DNA of 43,106 bases from a virus. The notes under the pieces were generated by a model, which saw only the letters and a list, made by a program, of their open reading frames with translations, did not search any database and was not told the origin of the DNA. This document shows, in pieces, positions 5,531 through 13,535 of the stretch; within the stretch, counting starts at the first letter, position 1; every line of letters starts with the position of its first letter. The stretch is taken from positions 1 through 43,106 of the IMG/VR virus record IMGVR_UViG_3300032020_000020. One strand, given 5' to 3'. Position numbers and translations under genes: made by a program.

Positions 5531-6049
5531 TTACCACAAGCTAAAGGTGCAACCCAAAGAAGCAGTAAAAGTGTTTTGCTGTGCTTCTCCAAATTTCCAT
5601 ATTGTCGCTTGTGGTCTCAAATAAACGCCCTTAGCCACTTTTATTACAGCAGTTATCCCAGTATTTATTCCAATATCATCATTAAAAGATGTTCCTTCTT
5701 TTGTGGCAGAGTATCCCGCAGTTGTAATCAGTGCAAAATTAAATGGTGCACCGATTGGCTTTACCCAATAGTTAGTTACTGCTCCATAAAAATTACCAAT
5801 TACATCGGGGTTGTTATCTCCCTTAACGCTCCAATGGAAATAGTTAAATCCCAATGTAATTTTGTCGCCAATCTTTTTATCCCCAGATACATAGAATCCG
5901 AAATCTGGATCAAACTGATGGGACTCGTTTATGGCTGGGAAAACAATGTAGGGTGAGATTGTTAGAAAAATCTCACTTGTATCTGTCTGGGCTTTTGCCA
6001 GAGGGCAAAAAAGAATTAACATCACAAGAAAAATTAAAACTTTTTTCAT
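5531..6049 (-). CDS. Outer-membrane beta-barrel protein with signal peptide (172 aa)
   Basis: GGAGGTGATAAA precedes the ATG at 6049. An upstream in-frame ATG at 6067 would place that ribosome site inside the gene. Residues 1-20 (MKKVLIFLVMLILFCPLAKA) form a signal peptide cleaved before QTD. The mature part alternates short amphipathic strands and turns, and ends in the aromatic C-terminus SLGCTFSLW, the typical signature for insertion by the BAM machinery. About 150 mature residues fit an 8-stranded barrel. It lies within the lysis cassette. Phage barrels of this kind can block superinfection or change envelope permeability; the role here is inferred. Confidence 0.75.
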   Translation of the reverse strand: MKKVLIFLVMLILFCPLAKAQTDTSEIFLTISPYIVFPAINESHQFDPDFGFYVSGDKKIGDKITLGFNYFHWSVKGDNNPDVIGNFYGAVTNYWVKPIGAPFNFALITTAGYSATKEGTSFNDDIGINTGITAVIKVAKGVYLRPQATIWKFGEAQQNTFTASLGCTFSLW

Positions 6050-6336
6050 TTTATCACCTCCTTCCAATTAAGATTAGCTATTTCGTTTTTTATGTAACCT
6101 AAAAACATCCCGACCGCTCTTGAGTCCAAATTCATTTTGTCTATGATAGTCCCAGCAAATCCCTTCAGGACAATCAGAGGGTCGTAGTATTCCTCTGCCA
6201 ATCGAATCAAATCTAAAAGGCATTGCTTGACGATTAAAAAAGCCTCCTTTCCGCCTTTTAAGAATATCTCCTTAACTTTTGGGAAAACCTCCTCTTCCCA
6301 TAATTCTTTGTTTACCTCAAAACTGAATGTCTCCAC
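6046..6336 (-). CDS. Helical lysis-cassette protein (96 aa)
   Basis: The ATG at 6336 overlaps the stop of the holin candidate, and its own end overlaps the next start, so it is tightly coupled to the cassette. The protein is helical, amphipathic and mostly soluble-looking (LWEEEVFPKVKEIFLKGG, then EYYDPLIVLKGFAGTIID). It may be a holin partner or a regulator. No family recognised. Confidence 0.65.
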   Translation of the reverse strand: METFSFEVNKELWEEEVFPKVKEIFLKGGKEAFLIVKQCLLDLIRLAEEYYDPLIVLKGFAGTIIDKMNLDSRAVGMFLGYIKNEIANLNWKEVIK

Positions 6337-6569
6337 TATTTTACCTCACTTTCTTTTTTATTATTTATCTTTGCCTCTCTTATCTTTGTCTCGTGGTCGT
6401 AGATGTTTCCGCCTACGGCTATCACTATCCCTACTCCGATTAAGTATTTTCCTAAATCTACTTGCCCCTTTAAACACATTACAATTCCCACCGCGGTAAG
6501 AGCCCCTCCGAAAATCATCTTTTTCATTCCCTCGAACAGAGATTTTTTCTTCTCATTATTTTCTGCCAT
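6336..6569 (-). CDS. Holin candidate (77 aa, two membrane segments)
   Basis: The ATG at 6569 has AAAGGAGGTTTAA upstream. After a charged N-terminus there are two hydrophobic segments (about 18-35 and 40-55: IFGGALTAVGIVMCL and YLIGVGIVIAVGGNI) and a charged C-terminus. Size, topology and position next to the endolysin fit a class II-like holin that releases or depolarises the inner membrane. The call rests on context and topology. Confidence 0.6.
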   Translation of the reverse strand: MAENNEKKKSLFEGMKKMIFGGALTAVGIVMCLKGQVDLGKYLIGVGIVIAVGGNIYDHETKIREAKINNKKESEVK

Positions 6570-6968
6570 TTAAACCTCCTTTAACATTTTTATTTTTGGA
6601 ACGTGAATGTGTATGTGCCAGGTAGTTCCCATATGATACTTAAACTGCGAAAGATCAAAACTTTCTACGGCGAAATGTTTGAAAAAGTGTTCTTTCAGTT
6701 GTTCTATCTGCGGTTCTATAAAATTGAGTGATCTGAAATCTACTGCCCGGCAGGGTTTGCAAGTGTGCGGTGATGGTCGGCTGTCTCCATAGATTTTTAT
6801 TTGCTCATCCCCAGTTCGGGAAAGTTGGGTTATTATCAATTCCTGAGCGTATTTTTCCCATACATAATAAGCGAAATATAAAATTACCGCTTTCAATCGA
6901 GGGTCGATTTCTTTTTCAGTCGATTGGTAAAATTCTTGGCGTAACTCTTGCGTTTTAAAGTTAAGCAT
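6570..6968 (-). CDS. M15-type peptidase, probable endolysin (132 aa)
   Basis: The ATG at 6968 follows GAGGTGATAA. Zinc-peptidase positions of the M15 / hedgehog-type fold are visible: SPHTC with His68, RAVDF with Asp77, and WHIHIHV with His118 to His122. Phage members of this fold cleave peptide cross-links of peptidoglycan. There is no signal peptide, so release would need the neighbouring holin. At 132 aa it is a minimal catalytic domain with no cell-wall-binding domain. The family call is confident; bond specificity is not known. Confidence 0.8.
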   Translation of the reverse strand: MLNFKTQELRQEFYQSTEKEIDPRLKAVILYFAYYVWEKYAQELIITQLSRTGDEQIKIYGDSRPSPHTCKPCRAVDFRSLNFIEPQIEQLKEHFFKHFAVESFDLSQFKYHMGTTWHIHIHVPKIKMLKEV

Positions 6969-6976
6969 TTATCACC

Positions 6977-7990
6977 TCAGAACACATTAGTCAAATGATA
7001 ACTTGCACTATCAGGAATAATCACATTTGCCTTGTAAAATATATCCCCATCCTCTTTTTTAGAAACCCAAATATCATAGGCAACCGTATCTATAATTCCG
7101 CCTTGCCAATTATATCTTAACAAAGCACTTCTGGGCACATTTACCACCGCATAACCTGTATCGGCAAAAGCACTATACGCTTTTTGATAAATCATCGTTC
7201 CTTCATCAGTTCTCAGATTTGAACCATTCTGTTTTAAAGCGGGTTTTACTTTGATTTCAAAGTGGTCGATTTTATTTAAACCAATATCTTTAGCATCAAC
7301 CCAAATAGCACAAAGTAGTGGATCGGTAGGTAAAGTCGGTATAAATATCGAACCTGTTACAGTATCAATCAAACCGCCAGAGGGAACTACTGAAGTAAAG
7401 TATGTCGAATCCCAGATTATATTTCCGCCTGAAGGATAGATTCGATAAGTCGCTGGATCAAGATTGAAAGTTATATGACCATTTCCACTGGTGTATGCAA
7501 AAGCCAAAGGAGTTCCCGATGTATTTTTAACAGTGATTTTGACATTGGGTTGCATTGTTCCACCCGCCCTTGCCCAAACTTGTAAAGTATCCGAACCTGT
7601 GCCAGTGCAACCAACTGCTTCTATCAAATCCCAAACATAAGCAACTGCGGTAACTGAATCACCACCAAAGTTTTCAACCGTAAAAAACCAATCGTCCGCC
7701 GAAATATTCCCCTCATAATAAGCAAAATATTTGACAACATAACCCCCTGTATTGCTCAGAGGGTTATGTTTTCCTAAATAAGAGCCAGTCCTATCCTTAG
7801 TCAGTTTAGTGCTATCAAGGAGACTTGTTTTATAAAAAAGAAAAGCATAGACCGAATCCCAGTCTGCAAGCCACCCATTCGCCATCGTAGAAATGGAAAA
7901 GGGAATACTATCTGATGTCGTATAAGTCTGGGCAAAGCCAAGTGAAAAACTCAAGCAAACTAAAAGAATTATGGAGATTGCATATTTCAT
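6977..7990 (-). CDS. Exported fibre-like beta protein (337 aa)
   Basis: The ATG at 7990 follows GGAGGTGAT. MKYAISIILLVCLSFSLGFA is a clear Sec signal peptide cleaved before QTY. The mature protein is Ser/Thr/Asp/Gly-rich beta sequence with a segment near 155-210 (PNVKITVKNTSGTPLAF, then GHITFNLDPATYRIYPSGG) like a carboxypeptidase-regulatory or Ig-like domain found in fibres and adhesins. It closes a run of four large fibre-like genes and probably contributes to receptor recognition or the cell surface. Confidence 0.75.
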   Translation of the reverse strand: MKYAISIILLVCLSFSLGFAQTYTTSDSIPFSISTMANGWLADWDSVYAFLFYKTSLLDSTKLTKDRTGSYLGKHNPLSNTGGYVVKYFAYYEGNISADDWFFTVENFGGDSVTAVAYVWDLIEAVGCTGTGSDTLQVWARAGGTMQPNVKITVKNTSGTPLAFAYTSGNGHITFNLDPATYRIYPSGGNIIWDSTYFTSVVPSGGLIDTVTGSIFIPTLPTDPLLCAIWVDAKDIGLNKIDHFEIKVKPALKQNGSNLRTDEGTMIYQKAYSAFADTGYAVVNVPRSALLRYNWQGGIIDTVAYDIWVSKKEDGDIFYKANVIIPDSASYHLTNVF

Positions 7991-8001
7991 ATCACCTCCA
8001 A

Positions 8002-9477
8002 TTAGTTAATACCCTTCGCCCAAACATCGGGCAGATCGTGGTAAAGATTATACCCGGTATCTAAGGTTACGACAAACCATACTGATAATATATCCCCAGT
8101 CCTTACATTGCCCAATCCAGAAGTTATAGACTGATGACTCCAAGCATTTGCACCGCTGGTCGCAGTTGCACTCCCGGTATAGTTTGTAAGTTTGGGTTTC
8201 AAATCTCCCCGGTATCGATATAATATTGGTTTAATAGAAGCAATGGTAGCGGTGGCAGATGAAGCCCTAAAATTAAAGGTTAGTGAGTCAATGGCAGTGC
8301 TATCACCCGCAACATAAGCAACTTTCCCAGTGCAGACAACTGTATCAGATATGTCATTGCCACCAACAGTATTCGTATGCTTGGCACACCACTCAATCAC
8401 TGTCGCACCCGAATCCACGGACATCGGATAATAGATATTAAGACTTGCTCCATTTGCCTCCCTGATTGAGAAATTGAATAATTCAAAACGCTGGCTTACC
8501 CAGTTTATAGTATTTACCCCCAAGAGTTGCCATTCAAAATCACCAGTAGTCGCTTCATAGGTCAAAGCATATTCATCCGTAGCACTATTGACACACTTTA
8601 ATTTTGCCTCTGTGATGGCATCACTGGCTATATTGGTATCCTTGACTGTGCTGGCATTGTCATTTATGTAGTAATAATCTTGCGATGGTTTTAGTGTAGC
8701 TTTGAATGCTGTCGTATCAAAAGAATATGAAACACTGTCGTGTCCGGTAAGTGGAGTATGGGTTAAAATGATAGGTGATATTCCAGCCATTGACATTGAG
8801 TCGGAGACATAACTTCCACTATTAACCCTCCATACAAAAACTGCACCAGGGGCAGTTCCACCTATTTCAAGAAGTGTAGTATCCGCCCCGTAAGTCCAAG
8901 TTAGGGAAGCGTTGGCTGCCTGTTTGATTACCAATTTCTTATCTATCCGAACAACTCCAGTATCAGATCGGTATTGAAAAACATAGTGAATACTGTCTCT
9001 GATATACTGCGGGAAATTTACCCAACCAATACCTCCCGTAGCAAACCAAGTCGATTCAATGGCGGCTGTCATCAAATTAGTAATAGCATCGTTGGGCAAA
9101 TAAAGTTCTCCGGCAGATCCAGTAAAAGCCAATCTTTTTGTTACCCGAATGGTATCATCCACTAAAAGCCGATTGCCCGCAGTGGGACCGAAAGTCATCC
9201 CGCCCCAGACCCTTGCACCAGCACCAATGACCTTTAAGGCGGTCGTAGAGTCGGTAATACCCAACATCACCAATGAATCCTTCAGTCCATTAGTTCCATT
9301 GATAAGAGCCTTAATTGTGTCTGGGTCATTAGCGGACAGTCTCAATCCCCATCCAGCTACAGTATTAGTGCCAAAGGTTCGATTTATCCCTATCGCCCAA
9401 GCAACTGTATAACCGATACTTATCAGAATGGCAACCACCATTCCCACCTCGAAAAATGTTTTTAGTCTTTTTTTCAT
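8002..9477 (-). CDS. Fibre-like protein with N-terminal signal/anchor (491 aa)
   Basis: The ATG at 9477 overlaps the stop of the preceding micro-ORF. Residues 13-30 (VGMVVAILISIGYTVAWA) form a signal peptide or anchor after a basic start. The rest looks like a phage tail fibre: repeated short beta segments, plus the motif DTNIASDAITEAKLKCV near 275, which resembles repeats in trimeric fibres, and a beta-rich C-terminal domain. It is probably receptor-binding. The hydrophobic N-terminus is unusual for a virion fibre. Confidence 0.75.
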   Translation of the reverse strand: MKKRLKTFFEVGMVVAILISIGYTVAWAIGINRTFGTNTVAGWGLRLSANDPDTIKALINGTNGLKDSLVMLGITDSTTALKVIGAGARVWGGMTFGPTAGNRLLVDDTIRVTKRLAFTGSAGELYLPNDAITNLMTAAIESTWFATGGIGWVNFPQYIRDSIHYVFQYRSDTGVVRIDKKLVIKQAANASLTWTYGADTTLLEIGGTAPGAVFVWRVNSGSYVSDSMSMAGISPIILTHTPLTGHDSVSYSFDTTAFKATLKPSQDYYYINDNASTVKDTNIASDAITEAKLKCVNSATDEYALTYEATTGDFEWQLLGVNTINWVSQRFELFNFSIREANGASLNIYYPMSVDSGATVIEWCAKHTNTVGGNDISDTVVCTGKVAYVAGDSTAIDSLTFNFRASSATATIASIKPILYRYRGDLKPKLTNYTGSATATSGANAWSHQSITSGLGNVRTGDILSVWFVVTLDTGYNLYHDLPDVWAKGIN

Positions 9478-9536
9478 TTAAGACCCCCGTTAAAGGTTAA
9501 AGTTATTGTTATCTTCTTTGAGTCTTTTTCATTCAT
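9474..9536 (-). CDS. Micro-ORF coupled to the 491-aa fibre-like gene (20 aa)
   Basis: The ATG at 9536 sits just after GGAGGCGAT, and its stop overlaps the next gene's ATG as ATGA. The peptide is MNEKDSKKITITLTFNGGLK. It may be a real microprotein or a device for translational coupling. Confidence 0.4.
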   Translation of the reverse strand: MNEKDSKKITITLTFNGGLK

Positions 9537-9546
9537 ATCGCCTCCT

Positions 9547-11226
9547 CTATTTGAAAATGTTTTGAACTACTCCATTACTATACATAGTATCAATCGCATC
9601 CGCACCTCCGTGAAAGATTTTTTGAACTTGAGCCACTTGAATTGAATCCTGAAATCTCCAGTCCATCACAAAGGATGGTATAAACCGCCAGTCGTCTTTG
9701 ATTCTTAGAAGGGCAGTATCGGATGGGGCTACATCATAAGTAAATACAAAAAAAGGACACAAAGTTGGGTCTGTGGTATATTCGGTAGAATAAAAATCAT
9801 TTCTTCCCTCATCAATGCTTCCAAGTAATATTATTCCCCGTTCTCCTATCGTCCCATCATACCAACCCGTTGCCAATTCTGTAGATATACTCCAACTATA
9901 CCAGGTGTTCACTGTGGTTACACTTACATTCGATTCGGCAGTTGATTTTCTATCATAATCCGTTCCATCACCAGAATTATCACTTCCAGCATCACTGGTA
10001 TTGGCACATAGAATTGTTCCCCACTCCAAACTAAGGCAATCCCAATCATTCCCAGTTGCACCATTACCCGTTCCGGTACACGTTGCTCCATCGAGTATTC
10101 CCTCAACCCAGGGTTTGAAAACTCGATAGGCACTAATATCATCATCGTGCAGATTAACGACACAGTATAAACTACAAGTTGCAGTTATATTAGTAGCACC
10201 AGCACCTAATTCCGATGTTATGTTTTTTGGTCGAATTAAAACTCCATCATATTGATTGTGAACCCCATAATGAGTTTCAATCACTGTTTCCTCTGATTGC
10301 CCATTTTGTCGATCAAGGTAATAATCGCCAATCTCAACATCTTCAACATTAGTCGTTCCTTCTATCTTTTTGGTATCATTGTGCCAAACAACCGCATTAG
10401 GATAGGCTTTGTGTATCTGCTTTATTTTAGACATCATTACATACTCAACGCAATAAAGTTTATTATCCTTCTTCTGCCAAAGTTGTTTTACCCTTAATTG
10501 TGGTAGGGTATCTGACCCAGGAAAAATAACGGACTGTTCCGATAATTCAAAAGCATACTTACCCAACTGTTTTAATCTTCTCTTATCCACACTTCCTAAA
10601 GCGGAATCATAATCGTCAATGGTTGACGACAAGGTATAGACCATCACATTGCCCAAACCTATATCCAAAGAATCTGCCCTCTTGTTATAGAGTGCCACTG
10701 CAGAATCTAAAAAAACCTTTTTAAAGAATATCCCGTGAGCCACAGTAGCATTGGTTTTCCGAACCCGATAATCCACTCCAGGGAATATATTCGTCCATTT
10801 TATGATGTTGCTATCAACTGAAACAGCAGACCAATTAGAGGTAGAATCAAAAACATCTACCCACCCTAAAGTCGAAACCTTTATCCAGATAAGTTTTTTC
10901 AACTTTTGAGTTAGAACATATTCTGCTCCACCCCAAGTTACTTTAACATAAGACTCTCCAGTCCTCTTAACCGAAGTCTTGAGTATATCCTTTATATTGA
11001 AAGCCGAATCACCACCAGCCACCCAGTTATTGTCAATCGCCTCCCAGGTGTTATCCTCTTTTGGATAATTGGCTAATAATCCGCCTATCCTGGATCTGAA
11101 AGTTGTCGGAGTCTCAACTGCTCTCCACTTCTGGAAATCAACTGGTATCCAAGTCGTATTCGCAAAAGAATTTGAAAACCCAAACGCCAAGATTAAAAAT
11201 ATAAATAAAAGTTTTCTCATCACCAT
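9547..11226 (-). CDS. Exported protein with a DNRLRE-like C-terminal region (559 aa)
   Basis: Starts are possible at 11226 or 11220. A Sec signal peptide is clear (MRKLLFIFLILAFGFSNSFA, then NTTW). Residues about 330-510 show the layout of DNRLRE-type surface domains: a WVEG segment, a W-rich middle, a conserved WYDG/NDFYS region and P.L.F.Y at the end. These beta-jelly-roll domains occur in bacterial surface proteins and often accompany carbohydrate binding. It is placed between two other signal-bearing fibre-like genes. Whether it is a virion component or a host-surface factor cannot be seen. Confidence 0.7.
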   Translation of the reverse strand: MVMRKLLFIFLILAFGFSNSFANTTWIPVDFQKWRAVETPTTFRSRIGGLLANYPKEDNTWEAIDNNWVAGGDSAFNIKDILKTSVKRTGESYVKVTWGGAEYVLTQKLKKLIWIKVSTLGWVDVFDSTSNWSAVSVDSNIIKWTNIFPGVDYRVRKTNATVAHGIFFKKVFLDSAVALYNKRADSLDIGLGNVMVYTLSSTIDDYDSALGSVDKRRLKQLGKYAFELSEQSVIFPGSDTLPQLRVKQLWQKKDNKLYCVEYVMMSKIKQIHKAYPNAVVWHNDTKKIEGTTNVEDVEIGDYYLDRQNGQSEETVIETHYGVHNQYDGVLIRPKNITSELGAGATNITATCSLYCVVNLHDDDISAYRVFKPWVEGILDGATCTGTGNGATGNDWDCLSLEWGTILCANTSDAGSDNSGDGTDYDRKSTAESNVSVTTVNTWYSWSISTELATGWYDGTIGERGIILLGSIDEGRNDFYSTEYTTDPTLCPFFVFTYDVAPSDTALLRIKDDWRFIPSFVMDWRFQDSIQVAQVQKIFHGGADAIDTMYSNGVVQNIFK

Positions 11227-12335
11227 TCTTCATACCTCAAGGTATCTATAATTGAACCAGTGTGGAAATAATAGATAGTGCCTGTTTTTGTCCCAGCCGA
11301 ATTTTTTACTTCAACTGAATCTTTGTTGGCTGAACCATAAGGTCTAAGATGTTGAGTAAATCCATCCTTTGCACCCTGAAAGTTTGCAGTAGAGTGAACC
11401 GTGCCTTGAACATTGGTAAAGGAAGTGTCCTGCTCCAATCCATCTGCGGCAAGCTTAAACCCTGCCTTGTCGGTTAAAGTCCTTGCAGTTGTTCCCCAGA
11501 CTTTATCTGCCGCCACCTGAGTAATATCAACAAGTCCAGTAGTTGCTGAAATGCTCAAGACTCCAAAGTTCGTTGGGAAAGTTACACCTGAAATAGAACC
11601 AACCGAGCCACTCAAATTACCCGTCCAAGTCCCTGTGTTGTTGAAAGTCTGCGTTCCTGCTAAATTCTGTAATCTTCTTACATCAACCCAGAAAGTGCTG
11701 GTAAAAGCAGAGGAATCGAAACAAAGGTCTTTGAATTTTGCACGAGTTAATATGCTGTCTTCAAGTTGAGTGTTTCCGATTGTGCCTCTTGAACTATCAT
11801 AACTAACATAAGCAGTGCTATCGGGTGCTATATGTAAAAGTCGCCCAGCAGGAGCCGGTGCAAGTCTTGAAGAAGTCGTTGCATCCAATAAACCCAGTCT
11901 TGTCGAAAGCGTAGTATCATTATCAATAATCTGAAAACTGAAAAGATTGGGTGTTTGGTATCCCTGTTTGAAAGCAACTACGACTCCGTGATAATTACCA
12001 CTGCCTTTGTCTCCATCTATAAAAGCAATGGGCGTTGTATAATAGTAATAAAGAGCCCCAGCATATCGGGTGCTATCAATCCAAGCGGAATCTGCTGTTA
12101 AAATACACCGATTGGCATAAGTTCTCGTGTTCGCCCCGCAAGAGTCGAACCAGACCAAGACGTGGACGGAATCAGGTGCAACATTATGCGAAGTATCATT
12201 AAAACAAAATATGGGGATGCTGATCCATCCCTGTTTATTGTTATTTGAGATAACTTGAGGGGTGGAATTAGATAAATTTATAGTTAATATCAAAAAAAGA
12301 CTACTAACTATAAAAACATATAAGAATTTTTTCAC
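11220..12335 (-). CDS. Exported fibre-like protein (371 aa)
   Basis: The ATG at 12335 overlaps the upstream stop. The signal peptide is MKKFLYVFIVSSLFLILTIN with cleavage near SNS-TPQ. A central segment, GNTQLEDSILTRAKFKDL near 190, resembles the fibre repeat seen in the 491-aa neighbour (ASDAITEAKLK). The rest is Gly/Ser/Thr-rich beta sequence (FNNTGTWTGNLSGSVGSISG). It is probably a fibre or baseplate-like component. The N-terminal export signal is again odd for a virion protein. Confidence 0.75.
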   Translation of the reverse strand: MKKFLYVFIVSSLFLILTINLSNSTPQVISNNNKQGWISIPIFCFNDTSHNVAPDSVHVLVWFDSCGANTRTYANRCILTADSAWIDSTRYAGALYYYYTTPIAFIDGDKGSGNYHGVVVAFKQGYQTPNLFSFQIIDNDTTLSTRLGLLDATTSSRLAPAPAGRLLHIAPDSTAYVSYDSSRGTIGNTQLEDSILTRAKFKDLCFDSSAFTSTFWVDVRRLQNLAGTQTFNNTGTWTGNLSGSVGSISGVTFPTNFGVLSISATTGLVDITQVAADKVWGTTARTLTDKAGFKLAADGLEQDTSFTNVQGTVHSTANFQGAKDGFTQHLRPYGSANKDSVEVKNSAGTKTGTIYYFHTGSIIDTLRYEEW

Positions 12336-12961
12336 CTATCATCTCCTTGCATAAGTTCTATTATTCTCTTTTTCTTTTCTGATAAAGGTTTCCCTGCAAC
12401 TGGCTGTTGATAATAAACGTGCAAGTGAGCCTGAGTAAGTCGAAGTGTCCCGCAAGCTACGTCACAATAATCCATTTTCATTCCCACCTCCGTTCCGTTG
12501 AGTATAGTCTTAGTTAGCGTAGCCATATTTCTTGTTGATTTATAATAAGTATATGAGTAACTTGAACCAGCCCCCGATACAATATATTCTGCTTGGTCAG
12601 TCCATCTGATATAAGCCCAAAGGGGAGCATCACTTGGGGTAGCATTTTTTTTCCCGATATGTATCTTAACCGAATCAAAAACCGCATTGTCGGGAATGGA
12701 ATCTGCACCTCCGGAGCTACAATTGTCTAACCCTTCTGTTTCTATATAATAACCTTCCCCATCGGAAAGTTTATATAGATAGGTAACATCACTATCGGGT
12801 GAGGCACAAGGATCATCGACTAAAACATAGTGGTCTGTCCCAGTGTTAGGACTAAAATCCTGATTTGTCCCATTGGCATTGGGATAGAGGATTTTTTCGG
12901 TCGCAAAAGCAGGCACAACCCAGAGGGCTAAAAGCAAAAATGTTAAGATTAGTTTTTTCAT
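12332..12961 (-). CDS. Exported jelly-roll-like protein (209 aa)
   Basis: The ATG at 12961 opens with a textbook signal peptide (MKKLILTFLLLALWVVPAFA, then TEK). The mature domain is a beta sandwich by appearance (SDGEGYYIETEGLDN, SVKIHIGKKNATPSD, AYIRWTDQAEYI), ends with a short AHLHVYY strand, and has a basic C-terminal helix. It looks like a small surface or fibre-associated module related in style to the 559-aa protein. Function unknown. Confidence 0.7.
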   Translation of the reverse strand: MKKLILTFLLLALWVVPAFATEKILYPNANGTNQDFSPNTGTDHYVLVDDPCASPDSDVTYLYKLSDGEGYYIETEGLDNCSSGGADSIPDNAVFDSVKIHIGKKNATPSDAPLWAYIRWTDQAEYIVSGAGSSYSYTYYKSTRNMATLTKTILNGTEVGMKMDYCDVACGTLRLTQAHLHVYYQQPVAGKPLSEKKKRIIELMQGDDR

Positions 12962-12976
12962 ACTTTTTTTACCTAC

Positions 12977-13171
12977 TTAAATTTCTTTTTCCTCTATTCT
13001 TGAAACTCTTTTATCCATTGATTTCATCTGTTCGTCAATTCGAGCAATTACAATAGTTAATTCACCTAAATGATTAGAAAATTTAGAAATCTGGATACTG
13101 GCAAATATCCAACCGGAGTTTAAAAGACCTAAAATTATTATGATCCAGTAATACCAAGAAAAGTTCTCCAT
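12977..13171 (-). CDS. Small membrane-anchored coiled-coil protein (64 aa)
   Basis: The ATG at 13171 follows AGGAAGGAAAATTAG. Residues 6-25 (WYYWIIIILGLLNSGWIFAS) form a membrane helix, then a short coiled coil (ARIDEQMKSMDKRVSRIEEKE). The start region is duplicated: TCCATCTAATTTTCC occurs at both ends of the gap (about 13167 and 13198). It may serve lysis or virion attachment to the membrane. Confidence 0.6.
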   Translation of the reverse strand: MENFSWYYWIIIILGLLNSGWIFASIQISKFSNHLGELTIVIARIDEQMKSMDKRVSRIEEKEI

Positions 13172-13214
13172 CTAATTTTCCTTCCTATTATTTTTATCCA
13201 TCTAATTTTCCCTC

Positions 13215-13242
13215 TTGACAAAAAAAGATTTATGCATATACT
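13215..13242 (+). promoter_or_regulatory. Rightward sigma70 promoter of the moron-like gene
   Basis: TTGACA (13215-13220), a 16-nt spacer and TATACT (13237-13242), followed by GGTGGAGGTGAG and an ATG. The first 16 bases, TTGACAAAAAAAGATT, match the leftward promoter at 4757. Confidence 0.7.
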
Positions 13243-13262
13243 GAAAGGTGGAGGTGAGACGT

Positions 13263-13535
13263 ATGAAAGATTCACTGTTTATTAAGATTTGTCTAATCAT
13301 CATTATTGTCCTTTTAGGTTTAAACTTTTTCTTTTCTCATTCTAACTCCGATCGGTATTCGATGTATGTCGATACTCGATATAATGGTATTATTAAGTTA
13401 GATAAACAAACTGGGCAGATATGGGCGATAAGTCTTGGCGAAAATTGCACTGGTTGCATCGTCGAATTAGGTAAAACATTAGGTGAATTCACACCAAAGA
13501 ATTTCTTTGATATACTCAAAGACTCTACTCCTTAA
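13263..13535 (+). CDS. Moron-like membrane protein (90 aa), opposite to the late operon
   Basis: I chose the ATG at 13263 because GGAGGTGAG lies 4 nt upstream. The longer in-frame start would sit in that ribosome site. Residues 6-25 (IKICLIIIIVLLGLNFFF) form a membrane helix, and the outside domain shows YVDTRYNGIIKLDKQTGQIW and a CTGC pair. It has its own promoter, opposes all its neighbours, and its stop overlaps the 1387-aa gene's stop by 11 nt. Insertion of an independently transcribed gene in a late operon is the moron pattern; an exclusion or envelope role is inference. Confidence 0.75.
   Translation: MKDSLFIKICLIIIIVLLGLNFFFSHSNSDRYSMYVDTRYNGIIKLDKQTGQIWAISLGENCTGCIVELGKTLGEFTPKNFFDILKDSTP

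Noticed and set aside
5576-5956. 126-aa rightward ORF
   Set aside because: Antisense to the beta-barrel gene, with cysteine-rich, non-protein-like composition.
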